Assembly (NCBI GenBank): GCA_025201345.1
Contig: JAIXMG010000005.1
Coordinates: 496,001-560,000, forward strand
Origin: Thamnidium elegans
Taxonomy: Eukaryota; Mucoromycota; Mucoromycetes; Mucorales; Mucoraceae
Direction: 5' to 3'
Length of the DNA: 64,000 nt
Below, piece after piece: positions 48,571 through 62,100 of this stretch (positions within the stretch are counted from its first letter, which is position 1; every line of letters begins with the position of its first letter). A program made the position numbers and the translations under genes. The notes below the pieces were generated by a model. It worked only from the letters and a program-made list of their open reading frames with translations. It did no database searches and was not told the origin of the DNA.

Positions 48571-50003
48571 CTCTCTCTCTCCTTTCTCTTCTTTCTCTTC
48601 TTCAGCGCAGAAAGCATAAGTGCATTACGAATGCTTGATAGCACTCGTGATTGATTGTTTTCTTCCTCAATAAGATGATAGATTAGTTTATGGTTGTTCA
48701 TATCTGTATGCCAAAAACAAATGCTCGCCTATTTTTTGTCCGCTGTGATGAACCCAAGAATGCAGAGATTTATTGCAAAATGTCAGTGTCTACCAAAAAT
48801 ATTTTTGACTCAATAAATCAGTACTCCACAATGTTTGAAAGACGAACCCCTCAATCATTTGCCACTTGGTGTAGAAATAATCGATTGGAGTTTTTAAATA
48901 AGAGAGATAATATTATAAAATGAGTTCGTGTCAGAGAATTATATATCATGGAGGAAATTTATTATGGTACTCAAATAGTAGAAAATAGCAATTGATACAT
49001 TTACTATTTCGAATGAAGTTTTTATGTTTGATGCTGATAGTTTGAAAACGGATAGTAAGCTATTAGAACATTTTAATTGCAGAAAACAGTTAATTCAAAG
49101 ATCAAAATAATTTGTATTCTCAAAATTTAACTATAAAAATAACAAAAATAAAGACAATCATCTTAATCCAGTTCCATTTATGCTTTAAGATTAGAGGTAT
49201 CGTTGGGGTATAAATGAAAGGATTGAGGATTTTCATAAATTCGATTTAATGAGACCAAGATGGGTTGCATTGTAACAAATTTCAACGGTATCGAAATATT
49301 TGATTCGTTTTCTATATTTCTTGATCTTTTCTTCAGTATATTCCACATAGAAAAACATACAAATTGCCTGATCTCTTGATATATTCATTTCCAAGTTAGA
49401 AGCAAATTTCCCAACCACGATAATTGAAATTTCAGTTCGTGATAAGCTAATTAAGGTTTGCTACAATTTGATACGGAAATACTGTATTTAAAAATGATTA
49501 GGAAATAACTGTCTTGAACGTGTACTACTTGAACGGATAGTCCCGAAAATGTTGCACAAAAAACATGCAATCTCCTCATGTTTCTGTACAACATAACAAG
49601 AAACAGCTTTTTTAAATAATTATATACACCCCGATCCCAGTATTGATATTATATGTTTTTATTTTTACAGTATTTTTTATTTAAGGGGGAGGAGGTTGTG
49701 CATATATATATATATATATATTATATATATAAAAAAAAAATAAGATCATGATAGGGGAATAGTGGTTGTTCACATAGGAATTAAAGTGTTAGGGAAAGAG
49801 GGGATGTTGGGTATAAATGACTGTTGTTGCGATCAACGGCTTTAAGGAAAATATATTTACATAGTTTGTTGTGTGTGTGGATTACATAGAAGAAAAAAGG
49901 AATGGAGTTGTTGTATAATTGTGAAATGGCTTAAAAGTATAAATGTTCTAATAATGATTCATGGTCAGTTTAAATTAATCATGTAATACAGAAATAGTTT
50001 ATA
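48571..50003. other. transposon debris, right part
   Basis: Contains an unrecognised open frame (48690-48923, FDSINQYSTMFERRTPQSFA...), a minus-strand frame (49233-49418) that overlaps the right inverted block, and TA-rich DNA at 49690-49730. No intact gene. Confidence 0.5.
49420..49477. repeat. inverted repeat, right block
   Basis: Partner of 47961-48020. Together the two blocks bound about 1.5 kb of debris, with the Harbinger-like fragment and hairpin inside. Confidence 0.75.
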
Positions 50004-50990
50004 CTAACCTTTATTTAAAAGAATAGAAGAATCTATAATTACATAAAAAGGAGTTTTTTTTTTGGGTTAGTGACACAGAGAAAATAATCAGGAGATTTTT
50101 TTTTTTTTTTTTTTTTTTACCTTGTTGAAACTTTTCATATACATTTTGAAAGGTTTGCTTAGGATAGTAAAATTGCTGAGAACAATTGGAACCAACAGAG
50201 TGTTCACTAAATGTATCTTCACATTCAGGTGTAGAAGAACTTCCTTCATCTTCTTCTTCTTCATCGTATTCTTCAATAACATCAATAGTCATATTAGATA
50301 TCAAATTTTCATTAGCTAAACGAAGTTGTTCAATCTCGGTCTTTAAAACTTCTTCTTTTTCAACAGTGAGTTTAACTATTACAATAATAAAATGTTACTC
50401 AAAAGTAAATTCATAAAAGGGGGGATTTTTGGTTACTTACCGTATTCAAGTGTACGTTCGATAATGGTACCTTTTGAGGGACGACGATCGTTATGCAAGT
50501 TGGGTAAAGAATGAGCGAGTTGCTGAAATTTAGTGTTTAAAGATTCACGTCGTGCACGTTCAATAGCATTATGTTCTGCTCTTCTTTGTTCTTTATCACC
50601 CAAGCTGCAAACAACAAATTAAGTATTTGTATATTTTAATATGTAACTATTTCATTTTAATTACCTCGATGGAGAAGTAGGTTGCTCTTGCATATGATTG
50701 TTCATTAAGAATTGATCCTGCTGTTGTTCATAATACATCACTATTATGCATTAAAAAAAAAATTAGATAAAAACTGGTTTTTTTTTTTTTTTTTTAATAT
50801 TTATTTCTTTACTTTGAAATAAAGCCTTTTGCTGTTGTATAGCAGCTTGTTGTTGAACTAGACGAATACGTTCCAACTCAATTTGTTGCTGCTGGTGTAA
50901 ATAGTGTTGCTGCAATTGATTTCCGTTCGAGAAGTACGGATCTATCATCTCGTAGGGTTGGTCATACATTTGTGTCTGAACTGAATTCAT
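50004..50990 (-). CDS. bHLH transcription factor
   Basis: Small nuclear regulator. Exons run from the ATG at 50990 (MNSVQTQMYDQPYEMIDPYF) through a Gln-rich region (QQQQIELERIRLVQQQ) to the bHLH: RRAEHNAIERARRESLNTKF, loop, then PSKGTIIERTLEYVKL. The basic region H-x3-E-x2-x-R pattern (H, E, R at positions 5, 9, 13) predicts E-box (CACGTG-type) binding as a dimer. A leucine-rich coil follows (EEVLKTEIEQLRLANENLIS), then an acidic tail. The last exon is tiny (about 50004-50032, DSSILLNKG). The penultimate intron holds a 22-T run. Bound promoter and partner unknown. Confidence 0.88.
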
Positions 50991-52018
50991 AATTTTTTTT
51001 TTGTTTTTGTTTTTTTTTTGTTTGTTCTTTTTGGAAGCAGTAAAAAAATAAATAAAATAGTAAAGAGAAAAGAGAGAGAGAGAGAGGAAAAAAAGAAAGA
51101 ACCAGTGAAAAGGGAGACTATTTAAATATAAAAAATTAAAGTTTTGTTTATTTTCCAAGCAAGGGGGTCCTCTGTTATTTATTTTTACAGCTTATTACTT
51201 TTTTTTTTTTTCGTGCACAGATAGTTACAAAGCCGTTTTACTAAGCAGTCTCTCTACTCTTTGTAAACAAAAAAAAACTTGATAAACTTACTAGTTGACA
51301 AGATTATACAGAGTCAATCGGTTTACCTGATTCCAGGTGCTCCGATGCCTTGCGTTACACGACTTGTCATTTAAAAAAAAACGTTGCACTGTTATTTAAA
51401 AAATAGGGGGAGTAGAAAAGATTAGAGTCTCGGAACTCAAGAACGCTTTTAACCGTGCATTCACTATATTAGTCACAGAGCCAATCAAGTTGCTAGGATA
51501 CGAGTAATGAAATCATCATGGGTTATTCTTTTCTTTCAAAGACTGTAACGTACCACGAAAAAAAAAACTTACTAAATTCCCTCCTGTGGTGCACGAGCCT
51601 TCAAACTTTTACTTTCTTTTTGTTATTTAACAGTGAAAGCTTGTCAGAATACTCTTCTCACAAGAAAAAAAAAATGACGAAATCAAATAAATAAAACTTG
51701 ATATCAAAAAAGGAAAGTTTAGTGCAACAATAAAATATAATATCCGGAAACGTGACCGATGGGAAAAAAAAAAAACTAGTTATTTTTTTTTATTTAGGGA
51801 AAAAAAAAAAAAAAAATATGAAGTGAAAGAACGATTTTTTTTTTGGTGAGTATGAGTGTGTGTGTTGTGAGTGTAAAAATAAAAAAGAGTTGATCTTGCA
51901 CGCAAAATCAAAGAATGAATATAAAAAAAGAGAGGAAGAAAGAAAGAAAAAAGAGAGTGAGAGAAATGCGAAAAATATGTATAATATAAACAAAGAGGTA
52001 GTAATCAGTAAACAACAC
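50991..52018. other. intergenic, bHLH promoter side
   Basis: About 1 kb between two minus-strand regulator genes. Purine-rich tracts 51060-51100 and 51925-51965 (CT-rich leaders seen on the minus strand) are the only distinct features. Confidence 0.5.
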
Positions 52019-52819
52019 CTAAAGTAACAATTTTTGTTTCTTGGCTAATAAGTGACTGGAACGATCCTTGGTTGTACGATGAATACGAATGTGTTGAGAT
52101 AAATTATCTGATCTTGAAAAGCGTTTACCACACTGTTCGTAAGGGCATTGATAAGCTATATTATACGTTAGTAAAGGAAACAGAAAGAAGTACACATGTA
52201 TAAACTTACGTTTTTCTCTTGTATGAATGGATCGAACGTGACGCTTCAAGTGTTCTGATCTTTTAAATACTTTGCCACAATTGTCATGGAGACAAGGAAA
52301 GTTCTTGGCTTGATCTTGATTGGTTACACTAGCGGCTGCATTACGTTTGACACGTGTTGATTTCTTTTTACCACCACCACTGATAATAGTAGTAGAGGGA
52401 ATAGTTTCTTGCTCTATCACGGGGGAGGTATGACAAGAAGTTGTTGTTGAACACGAAGGAGAAGATAATGTAGAAATCAAATCATATTCATTGTAAATGG
52501 GAGAAGGCATCATCATCAAGTGCTGAATGTCTTGTTGCTTTTGATATTCAACTAAACATTCATATTGATGATAATAATTCAACATATGTGCACCAGGCTG
52601 TTGTTGTTGTTGTTCAAAGGGGTAATAAAATTTTTGTTGACCAGCAGCAATAGGTTGATATTCTTCAGTACCATTCAATGGTGAACTTTCATAATCAGAA
52701 AAGGAAGCTTGACTAGATGCTGAGCAAGATAAGTAATCACTGTAACTCATACGTCTGGTGGTTTCTACTTTGGCCATTTGTGGGTAATAATTCATGGTAG
52801 GTTGATATAATGAGTACAT
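52019..52819 (-). CDS. C2H2 zinc-finger factor, Msn2/Msn4-like
   Basis: Nuclear regulator with two C-terminal C2H2 fingers: CLHDNCGKVFKRSEHLKRHV (C-x4-C, H-x4-H) and CPYEQCGKRFSRSDNLSQHI (C-x4-C, H-x3-H). The recognition helices KRSEHLKRH and SRSDNLSQH are those of yeast Msn2/Msn4, so binding to AGGGG-type stress elements is expected. N-terminal region rich in Tyr, Ser and Gln with a poly-Gln run. The intron 52156-52209 lies exactly between the fingers (REK|PYQC). It is 54 nt with no in-frame stop, so the unspliced message still encodes a protein with an 18-residue hydrophobic insert in the linker. The ATG at 52819 is the first in frame; a possible 5' UTR intron lies upstream. Confidence 0.88.
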   Translation of the reverse strand: MYSLYQPTMNYYPQMAKVETTRRMSYSDYLSCSASSQASFSDYESSPLNGTEEYQPIAAGQQKFYYPFEQQQQQPGAHMLNYYHQYECLVEYQKQQDIQHLMMMPSPIYNEYDLISTLSSPSCSTTTSCHTSPVIEQETIPSTTIISGGGKKKSTRVKRNAAASVTNQDQAKNFPCLHDNCGKVFKRSEHLKRHVRSIHTREKRKFIHVYFFLFPLLTYNIAYQCPYEQCGKRFSRSDNLSQHIRIHRTTKDRSSHLLAKKQKLLL

Positions 52820-53584
52820 GTCTAATGTATGTGTTTCTATGTTAGTGACAATTATTTATTTATATATACAGGTTATAATAGTGTACCTGTGGAGTGTGTG
52901 TGTAAAAGAGTAAACGACAGTCTGTAAGTGTAATAGTAGAAAGAAGGAAAAAAAAAGAAAGATGATTATAAAATAAAAAAAAAGGTTGTAAAATAAGATA
53001 AAAAAGAGTGATTTATATAATGTCCTTTTTATATCGTAATTAGATCAGTTCCCTTAAATCATCATCCCCCCAAAAAAATTTACTTTTCACCCCCTCTCTG
53101 CAAAAAAAAAAAAACAATCGATTCGGATTGGTGCTTCCGAAAATAATTTTTATATTTGTTGTTTATACAGCGAAAATAAAATAAAAAAAAAATTTGATAA
53201 AGAGAAGAAAAGGGGTCTCGTTATATGCCTTCTTTTACTAATTAAAGAAGTGATCGACAATTGACACACACACACTAACAAACTAATACGATTGCCTTTT
53301 ATACAGCCTACTCCTTTAGTCAAAATAATACTATAAGAAAAAAGGTTTCCTTTTTTAGAATTAAAGACGAGAATGAACGTTGGTTATCATTTTGAAAAAG
53401 GGACAACTCTCAGGCCACCGCGTGTGCCGCACAAAAGTAAACAAAAAAAAAGTGAGCACGAGCCCTAAAAATATATAATATAATTAAGGGCGAATCAAAG
53501 ATTGGTTTATAAACCAGAGCTTTGCAGGTAAGGAGTAAAATAAAATAAAAAATAGCTATAAAAAATAACGTGCTTGACGTTTGT

Positions 53585-53608
<24 letters not shown>
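52820..53608. other. intergenic, zinc-finger promoter and LMBD1 3' side
   Basis: AT-rich promoter of the zinc-finger gene with several A-tracts. The minus-strand open frame 53410-53688 overlaps a TTA repeat and is not a gene. An ATT/TTA repeat (53588-53610) adjoins the LMBD1 stop codon. Confidence 0.5.
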
Positions 53609-53615
<7 letters not shown>

Positions 53616-55830
53616 CCGTCCAATAATCCTTCTTCTTCTTCTCGTGATTCATATGTGGGAGATTTAAATAATGAAATAAGAAATCCAAATGTAAAAGTAA
53701 CTAAAAATGCCCATTGAGAATAATAAAATATAAATCCAAAAATCGGTGTGTTCAATGTAATGCGGTCGATCAATGTAGAAGATACGGTTGGGGTACAAAT
53801 TTCTAAAAAGAAAGTTGGTTTTTAGTTGGATTTCATATATATAATTTATATATATATTCTTTTACCAAGTGGTGCATATATGTCACAAGGCACAATCATA
53901 TCCACTGCTACTGAACAATCTCTACTTCCACGTTCCGTGTGATTACACTATATATAAATATATAAAGAATGAGTAAAAACAAATCATTATTATTATTATT
54001 ATTATTATTATTTCTCACATAAACTTGACTTCCATAATGTGCATAACCTGGTGCTACCACAGATGTAATACTGTAATTTAATGCTAACAATCCAAATGTT
54101 AATAAAATAGCTGAGAACAATAATCCTTGCGGAGCAGTGGATCCTTTTTTAATACGATAAAGTGTGACCCATAAAAATCGTACTCCAATTTGAATAATAC
54201 CCATCATGGTGGCTAATAAAAAATAGATAACAATACCAACCATAAATACATAATCCAGTGGAAACAACTATTATGTTTGTTATTATTAACTTTTTTTAAA
54301 TTTTGATTATACTTGTTTATACCTTTTGAAGTTGCACAAAAATAAGATTAACTGGATTAAACAATCTGGTTTGACTAATGATGTATCCGCATTTACGACC
54401 GCACACTGAGAATGATAACTTGTCCACGCTTTAATAGTATGTTGGTTACAGATTTTTTTTTTTTTTTTTTTTTTTTGGGGCACTCACATTGTCATAAAAA
54501 TTGATACCATCATTAATATGGTGCAAATGATTAAAATTAAACCGATCAAAACCTACTCTGAAAAATTAGTATTTTCTTTGTTTTTCCTTAGTGTTTGTTA
54601 CACACCTTGAATGGTTTAAATAATTTAATAAACCTTTGAAAGAAATTAGTCTTGTCCTGTTCAATCCCATTTAAACGGCGCACCAAGATTCTAATATGCA
54701 ATCAAATTTTAATACTCTCTCACACACACACAAATAAATAAACTTTATGTATACCTTTCTTCATCATTTAAATTTTCTAATGTACGATAATCATGTGCAT
54801 TGAGTGCTTCGTCAGATCCGGAATACTTATTTTCGATCAACTGTTGACGTTCTCGAACCAATGCTAAGCGGTGATGAATTTCATCATATTCTGCATCAAT
54901 CTTGGATTTACCTTTAATTAAATTAAAGGGTAGAATAGATAATCCTGGTGCCTTTTTTTTTTTTTGACATGTATGTTAATAAGTTTTTTTTTTTTGCATA
55001 GTACATGAACTTCTTACTGTATACACAATGAAAACTGCCATTCCTGGAAGAAATAAACAAGCAACTACAAACCAACATGCTTTGGCACCATCTTTTTTAA
55101 AATAAAATCTCGATCAGTTTATATCTAAAAAAAAAAAAATTTGGTTTTAGAAGCAACTTACTACTTTCGGTTAGCAGGTTTTTAAACCATTCTAAATCAA
55201 TATGAGGTGGTAAAATATTTGGCTTTAAAAAGAGACCAAAGAAAAACAACAAGGCGCAGATAGTGATAAAGAATAAAGCATATTTGAGTGCAAGGCGTCT
55301 TCTTTCCACCTTTGTTTGTCCTTGCGATTCGTATTCTTCATAATAAAAATAAGTATAAGGAATAATAAAAAAACAAATAGCCACGATGGAACCATAAAAT
55401 ACTTTTTGTAAAAAAAAAAAAAATCAGTTAGAAAATAATAATAATAATAAATATGTGCACAACTTTACTGTAATACATGACTTGTACAGTGAATGTCATC
55501 CAATAAACTGTATCTGCATCTGCCCAATTCTTTTTTAATCCCGTATGCGAGTCAACAGTAGATGATACCAAAAATACATCGATAGGTAACAATGCAACGG
55601 TTGCCAAGATAAGTGTGATGGCAACCGTAGTTACTATGGTTGCTGACAGCTCTGATTCTCGTTTACTTTGATGATATTTTGTAAATGCAATACTAAATAA
55701 GGATAATGCCTAACATCCCCCTTTAATTGTCAGTTTATTATTACCTATTCGGAACTTTATTATTATTATTATTTCTTACAAAAGCCACTATGGCAAAAAC
55801 AGTCCAAGCTACTCCAACTACTGCTGGCAT
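53609..55830 (-). CDS. LMBRD1: LMBD1-type lysosomal cobalamin transporter
   Basis: Lysosome/vacuole membrane protein for vitamin B12 export. Many short exons, with the ATG at 55830 (MPAVVGVAWTVFAIVAF). They encode about nine membrane helices. Diagnostic stretches: YHQSKRESELSATIVTTVAI, ALLPIDVFLVSS (family ALLPVDIFLVSY), YTYFYYEEYESQGQTKVERR, ALKYALFFITICALLFFFGL, FPLDYVFMVGIVIYFLLATM, and RFLWVTLYRIKKGSTAPQGL. The C-terminus ends acidic (ESREEEEGLLDGH). The match to animal LMBD1 runs end to end, including helix order. ATT/TTA microsatellites sit in introns. Its presence implies cobalamin handling in this fungus. Confidence 0.9.
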
Positions 55831-55937
55831 TATTATAAATAAAACAGTAAAAAAAAAAAGAATAGTTTAAAAAACTCGAGAAAAAACTTTATATGAAGAA
55901 AAAAAAAAACGATGAAACAATCATGACATCATTTTGT

Positions 55938-58900
55938 CTATTCTATTACTGTTGTACCATCTTCTTCTTTCAACAAGTCGTTTTGAAGTAAGCTTTCTAT
56001 AAAGGGTAAATCAGGCTTAGATAAAGTAAATGACGATTGGTATACGTAGAGGCCGACATGTTCAACAAAGAAAGCAAGCTGACGGATAGAAGAGATAGCA
56101 CGCATGGTTAACATGGGCCGTTTTAAAGAACCTAAAGAGGGTTGCATACTGGATTCTATTAAAGAAAAATCAAATGCAGTATCCTATTTTTAAATCAAAA
56201 AAAAAAAAGAGTTAAGGTTTTTTAAAGTATTAAATTTTTAACTAAAGTTACCATCGGGCTATTGCTTAATTTTTTATCTAATAATTCCATGATGGGTATA
56301 GGACCTTCCACCTGCGGTTTAATCAATGTCTCAACAGTGTCTCGGATAAATATCCATTGATAGCTATAAGAAAACTTTTTTTTAAGCGGGATGTTTATAG
56401 AGTGAGGATTTACTTACATTTGAAATGCATCTAATTCAAGGGTACACAACAGGTCCAAAAATTTACATCCAGCCAAGGCTATTTGTGCTTCTTCCGGTCG
56501 ATCTTGAAAGTCGTTGTAAACGAACGAATTGAATATTCTCATCTACATTTAATTATTATTAATATTTAAACAAAAGAGTATGTAAAAGGGTTAAAGACTT
56601 ACCAACTCAGTAATTAGGACGGGCCAAAAGTTCATTAAATGCTTTTGTGAGAAACGCATTAAAATCACACGTAAACACAGATAAATTTCTGTATGCACCA
56701 TTTCTCCGTGATCTAATTTTAACAATTCCACAATCTTTTCTTGGATCACAGGTAATTGTGGTACGTATTGGTCCACAGTACCCGCAAACAAAACAAACGA
56801 AAGTCGACGGAGGTTGAGCGAACGGTTCAGGGATTCTTGGTCCTTATTGGAGAAGAAGGTGTTGGAGGGTGATGTCATGACGCGTGCAATTAGTTCAGTC
56901 ATTCTTTCCTTTTCAATAGAAAAGGCGGTGCCAATCACCTTGATCCATTTCTTACCCGTGCTGGGCGTCATATAAAAGAAGCGGTTATCCGTGAATACTT
57001 CCCATATTTCTTTGCGCCATGTTCTGTAGGTGAATGGCATACTGGCCATTTCACAGAGCTGGTCCAAGATGATTGGGTTTTTACTATATGTATATAAAAA
57101 AGATTTTTTTTTTTTTAGTTTATATGCATGTTTATATTAAAAGAGAGGGTTGCTTACCTTTTGGATTTTAAAGATGGCCCAATCACATAGTAGACTAAAT
57201 TATTTAATAAAGAGTTGATTTTATCGTTATCACCCACCAGCTGCCTTAAACGAGGGATGACCTGACTTGCCAAGTACTGGTTTACTTGTTGAATCATGCT
57301 CTCTTCTCTTGACTTCCAGCTCGCCTTTTTTTCCATGTCCGATACGTTACTGATTGATACGTTTCGGCTCATAGCATCACCGTTCAGATTATTTAAACTG
57401 GGGTTATTTGACGAGTTTTCAGCTGATGAGTCCACAGTGTGAATAGAAGATGCATCATCGTTGGTGCCATTTTCATCGTAGAGCGTGGTCCGGCTTCGCA
57501 TCCATAGACTTTGGTCAAATGATTTACCAGCAATCAAAATACAGTAATCAATACAGCGTTGGTAGAGCTCTTGTGCGTCCTTGCGGATACGACGGTCGTG
57601 CTCGTACCCGTTGGATTTGGTCAAAGTCTCAAGTGCTATGGTTAAGAAACGCATAAGTCCAGGTAGGAACATCTTGTATGTGTTGGCTTGCGAGAGGTAG
57701 TCTTTGGAGAATGAGTGGATAATGGGCCATAATAACACGATGGATTCTGGATTTTTGATGTATCCACAGTAGATTTCGGCAAATCTTAATATGGAAGTAT
57801 CCGTTCTAAAATATAAATAAAAGTTTAGTTAAATATAAACAAAAATACGATTAGCCGGAAAACTTACAATTTTCCTACTCGTAAGATCTTTCTACGTCTG
57901 TTTTGATACGTGTTTGGTGTACGTTGTCTTATACTGTCAAGCAAAGTCGAGATGATATGCTGAGGCGTACTTGTAGGCGTATTTGCCAAGATCTCCATGG
58001 GAATTAACTGATACTGATCCTGCTGCTCAAACTCAAGCGCAGTCGGGTTCTCCATAAAGAAAATCTCTGTTAACCCCTCTACAAAATCCACAGTCGAAAA
58101 CTTGAACAATTTCTCAAAGATGGTAGCGAGTTTTCCTTTGGTTTGGTTTGTAGCGTGTGCAAAGCTGTTCAAGATGGCGTCTACTTTTGCGTCACCCATG
58201 GACTCCCGTGTGGTTTGGTCCCATTCAGGAGCTCGAAATACGTGCCATACGTTCATCAGGATATGAAGGATCACGGGTAAATGGTACACAATGGCGTCTC
58301 TGGGCTTTTGGTCCTCGCCGTAGATGATTTGAGCTAAGCCGATCAAGGCAGAGTTCTCAGGGATACACGGAATGGCAATTTCGTCTGGTTTCATAGTGGT
58401 AAACCAGTCATCCGTAATGGCTCGCTCAGTGAGACAGAACATGACGAGCTTTTCAAGGCCAGACAGCAGTACAAGCAGTTCTTTATCTGCGTTGTTGGAG
58501 GAGGACGCGTGGGCTGGGGTCTCATGGATCATGATATCAATTGTATCGCACCGCGCATTAATTTGGTTACAGATACAGATGAGGATGGGCACCAGAATAA
58601 AGCGAAATCCGTTCTTGACATAGGGTAAGGTGGCTAATACGAAATCAACCCAGTGCTGCAGCATGGACCGGTTCGAGGATAAGGTCAATGCATCCGTGAC
58701 ACATTTCACAAATAGGTCGGTTGAGGTTTGAATTAACTGGATGGCTTCGTTTAGGCTGGTGAAAGATGAAATGCTGTCGACGGAGCTGTTCTTTTGGTGC
58801 CCCTTTTCTGATTGCGTGCTGGCGCAGGTGATGGCTAATGAGGCATGGAGCAAGTGGAGCAGCTTTTGCTGCAAGTCCAAGTTCTTTGTAGAGATACAGA

Positions 58901-59088
58901 AGAGCAGTTTGTGAATCACGCTAGTTTGGATCTGCTTCACTAGTTTCATATTGACGTAGTCGAGTTTGGAAATTATCAGGTACAGTAAATCAGATGCGTG
59001 GAGTTGGATGCTGAGAACGGGCTTTGTTAATGATTTGGAGAGTTTTTCGGTAGGTTCCGTTTCCAAGAATCTAAATATTGTACATATT

Positions 59089-59134
<46 letters not shown>

Positions 59135-62100
59135 TGTGTGCGTGTGTGTATGTGTTACCTGATTGAAGTAGAAACTAAAAGATCCAGGAATGAAATAGAC
59201 TTTGTCATGTCAAGACCTAAAGCTGCCTGAGCTACTTTTGAAACTGAACCATCAGGATCTACCACATGATGCTTACATGTCTTTAGCACATTCAATCCAC
59301 CAAATGTAATTAATGTGATTAACGTAGTAAACATGTATTCAATCACACCTGTGTCAAATGGTCTCAGATAAACAAAGTAAGGTATCTCAGTTATCTTCTC
59401 TAGCTTTTTTAAGAATGTTTGTTGCTTCCAGTCTACTTTGTACGTGGTGGCACTACGCATAATGTGTTTATCGAGCATAGCCATCATAAAAGGCTCCAGC
59501 AAGCGGACGTAGCTTTTAAGATGGCACCTGATCCATGTCTCACCTGCACGTCTATCAAGTGGTGAGTTGCCTTCTCGCAACAAATCGAGCATTAAGAACA
59601 TGGGTCTTGAAAATACTACACTAGCCTGCGGAATGTTCTCCGAAAGCTCCCATACAATACCAAACTTTTCGTAACTGTTTAAGCGTTCAGTATCGTCTTC
59701 TTGATGGATCAGGTAGTTGGAGACGATGGTCTCAATTTGGTAAGGTTGTGAAGACTCTGTCAATAGCCATATTAATTCAACAGTACGCATATGCAATAGC
59801 TGCATAGAGGGAGATAAGAATCCCCATAATCGGTCCAGGATACTCTTGATTTGTGTTGTGTTCTTTAAAACAGAAGGCTGTACAAACCGCTTACGTTTGA
59901 CCAGTAAAGTTAAAGTAGATAGACCAGCATCTACTACGCCAAACACGTTCACTTGTTGACAGCATTTTAACAAGACAGAGGTTAGTTGCTCTTTACGGTC
60001 TAGAACTAAGGTACGGTCAGCGTGATTGGCAATAGTGGTGATAGCAGTGCATGCACTAAGTAAAACACGTTCCAGATGATGCTCAATATGCTTTAAACGT
60101 TTGCCTTCAACGCCTACATCGACACCATGGCCCAAGTTTTCAGGAAGCACAATGTAACTGTTTGTGAAATCGATCAGGAAATCAGTGAGGTTATCGGCCA
60201 CTTCTTTCACAAATACTTGGCCACGCAAGGGCTCAAATTCAGGGCCGCGCTGGGGTAACGAAGAAGGCTGATTCTTTTTTATGTGAGATGAAGAGGATAA
60301 GTCACCTCCTTCTACATTATCTAAATTCTCTTCTTCTTCTTCTAATTCGTCTAGACCGGGCAGAGCGTGGCTGTGGGATAATCCGTAAAAGTCGCGAGCA
60401 TAATCTAATACATCTGTATCTGCTGTAAATTTCTTTTTGGATTTACTACTATTTTCCTCGGTTGATGAAGAACGGTCGATAAAGACAGATTCGGGTAATT
60501 GCTGTAATAAGATCAATATTAAAGAAATACATTGGCTTACTTGGGGTAATATTTCAATAAACGATGGGCTCTTTAATGCAAGTTTTAATTTCTTTGAAAG
60601 GGCAGCCAAAATTAGCGGGAAGTGCACAAGTTTGATTTCTTCGTCTGTTAACGTAAATGATTGAAACGTGAATTCGACTAATTTCATACTGGATAGATTC
60701 CTTTCGGTATCGGGTTTCTTTGTGTTGGAGTCTGGGAAGCATGTATCAATTATGTCGAATAATTTTAAACAGATCAAGTAAGGTTCCATCATATCCATCC
60801 ACATATTTGCAGTCTGCATTAATTCGGGGTTGGATTTTGTACGTAGACTTGTTAATGAATCAATGAAAATGTTATTTACAATAGGCTGCCCTATTTCCCA
60901 TTTATCCATAAGCGAAATTAGTATCTTGTAAGGACGCTGTTGGATTGCTGGTTCTGTTTGTTGTTCCTGTAACATGCCTCTCATAGCCCGTGTTGACGGT
61001 TTCTCGGCAAACGTTAAAAAGTAGGTGAGTTGTGATTGAGACGAGGTTTCCGTACCTAATAACCAAGCATATAATCTTCTGTTTAATGACATGTCCTTTC
61101 TCAGCACAATACCTAATGCTGCTCGCATCAAGATAACAAGATCGTCGTTTGGAATCATGCGGCTTTTGAGCATGAAATTTTGCACTAGTAATTCGAGGAT
61201 ACTGCGTTGTACTAGTACTTGTTGATCGCTAAGGGTGCTTGCGAATGCTCGTATCATCAAACTTAGATTCTCTTTACCTCCAATAACTACTGCTACTGCT
61301 TCTCGATCTGATATTTTGGGAAGTTTGCGTAACAAGTAGTTGAGTGCGGGTGATCGAAGACTGGGATTACTGATCATGACTAGCCACATGCACGAATAAA
61401 AAAATGGTAATTCAATTGTTTCTGATAAATTTTCAAGTAGATTTACAACCTACTCAACAAAAAAAAAACTATTAATTACCCCCCTCTATTCTTTTTGTGT
61501 TGCTCAATAGGGTGTACTTTACTTTATCAAAATATTCACTGCCTTCTTCTTCTAATGCTGGTAATAGTGCAATAATAAATCCACGCATTGCAGGTCGAAG
61601 CCTACCGCGTAATGGAAAATAATAGGTTTCGAATAAATTGATTAATTGTGGCTACATATATATATATATATATAAAAAGGAGGTTTAGTTCATCTTTTTT
61701 TTTTTGAAAAAAAAAGGGGTGAGTTCTTTACCTTGACATGTGTAGCAGCGTATTGTACAAAAGGGAATAATCCAGTAGACCATAATGCTAAATCCTCTGC
61801 CAATTGATCTGACTATTAAAAACGGTAAATACAAATATCCACTTTTTAATTCAATGTTTACTTACGCCAATTGTTTTTAAAATAAAAGCATAAACTTCAA
61901 GAGTTTTTTGGTGAACACCAGCGGGGAAACCTGGATTTAAACATTGGGCTAATCTCTTGGCAACCAACTGCTTACGAGGTATAACGGGAAATTGAGGATA
62001 TGCTTGAAAAGACTAGTTTTTTTTTTTTTTTTTGTCTTTGGGTGAGTATATACGAAGAGAGAGAAAAACAAAATAAATTATATATTTACTTTTAATAGTC

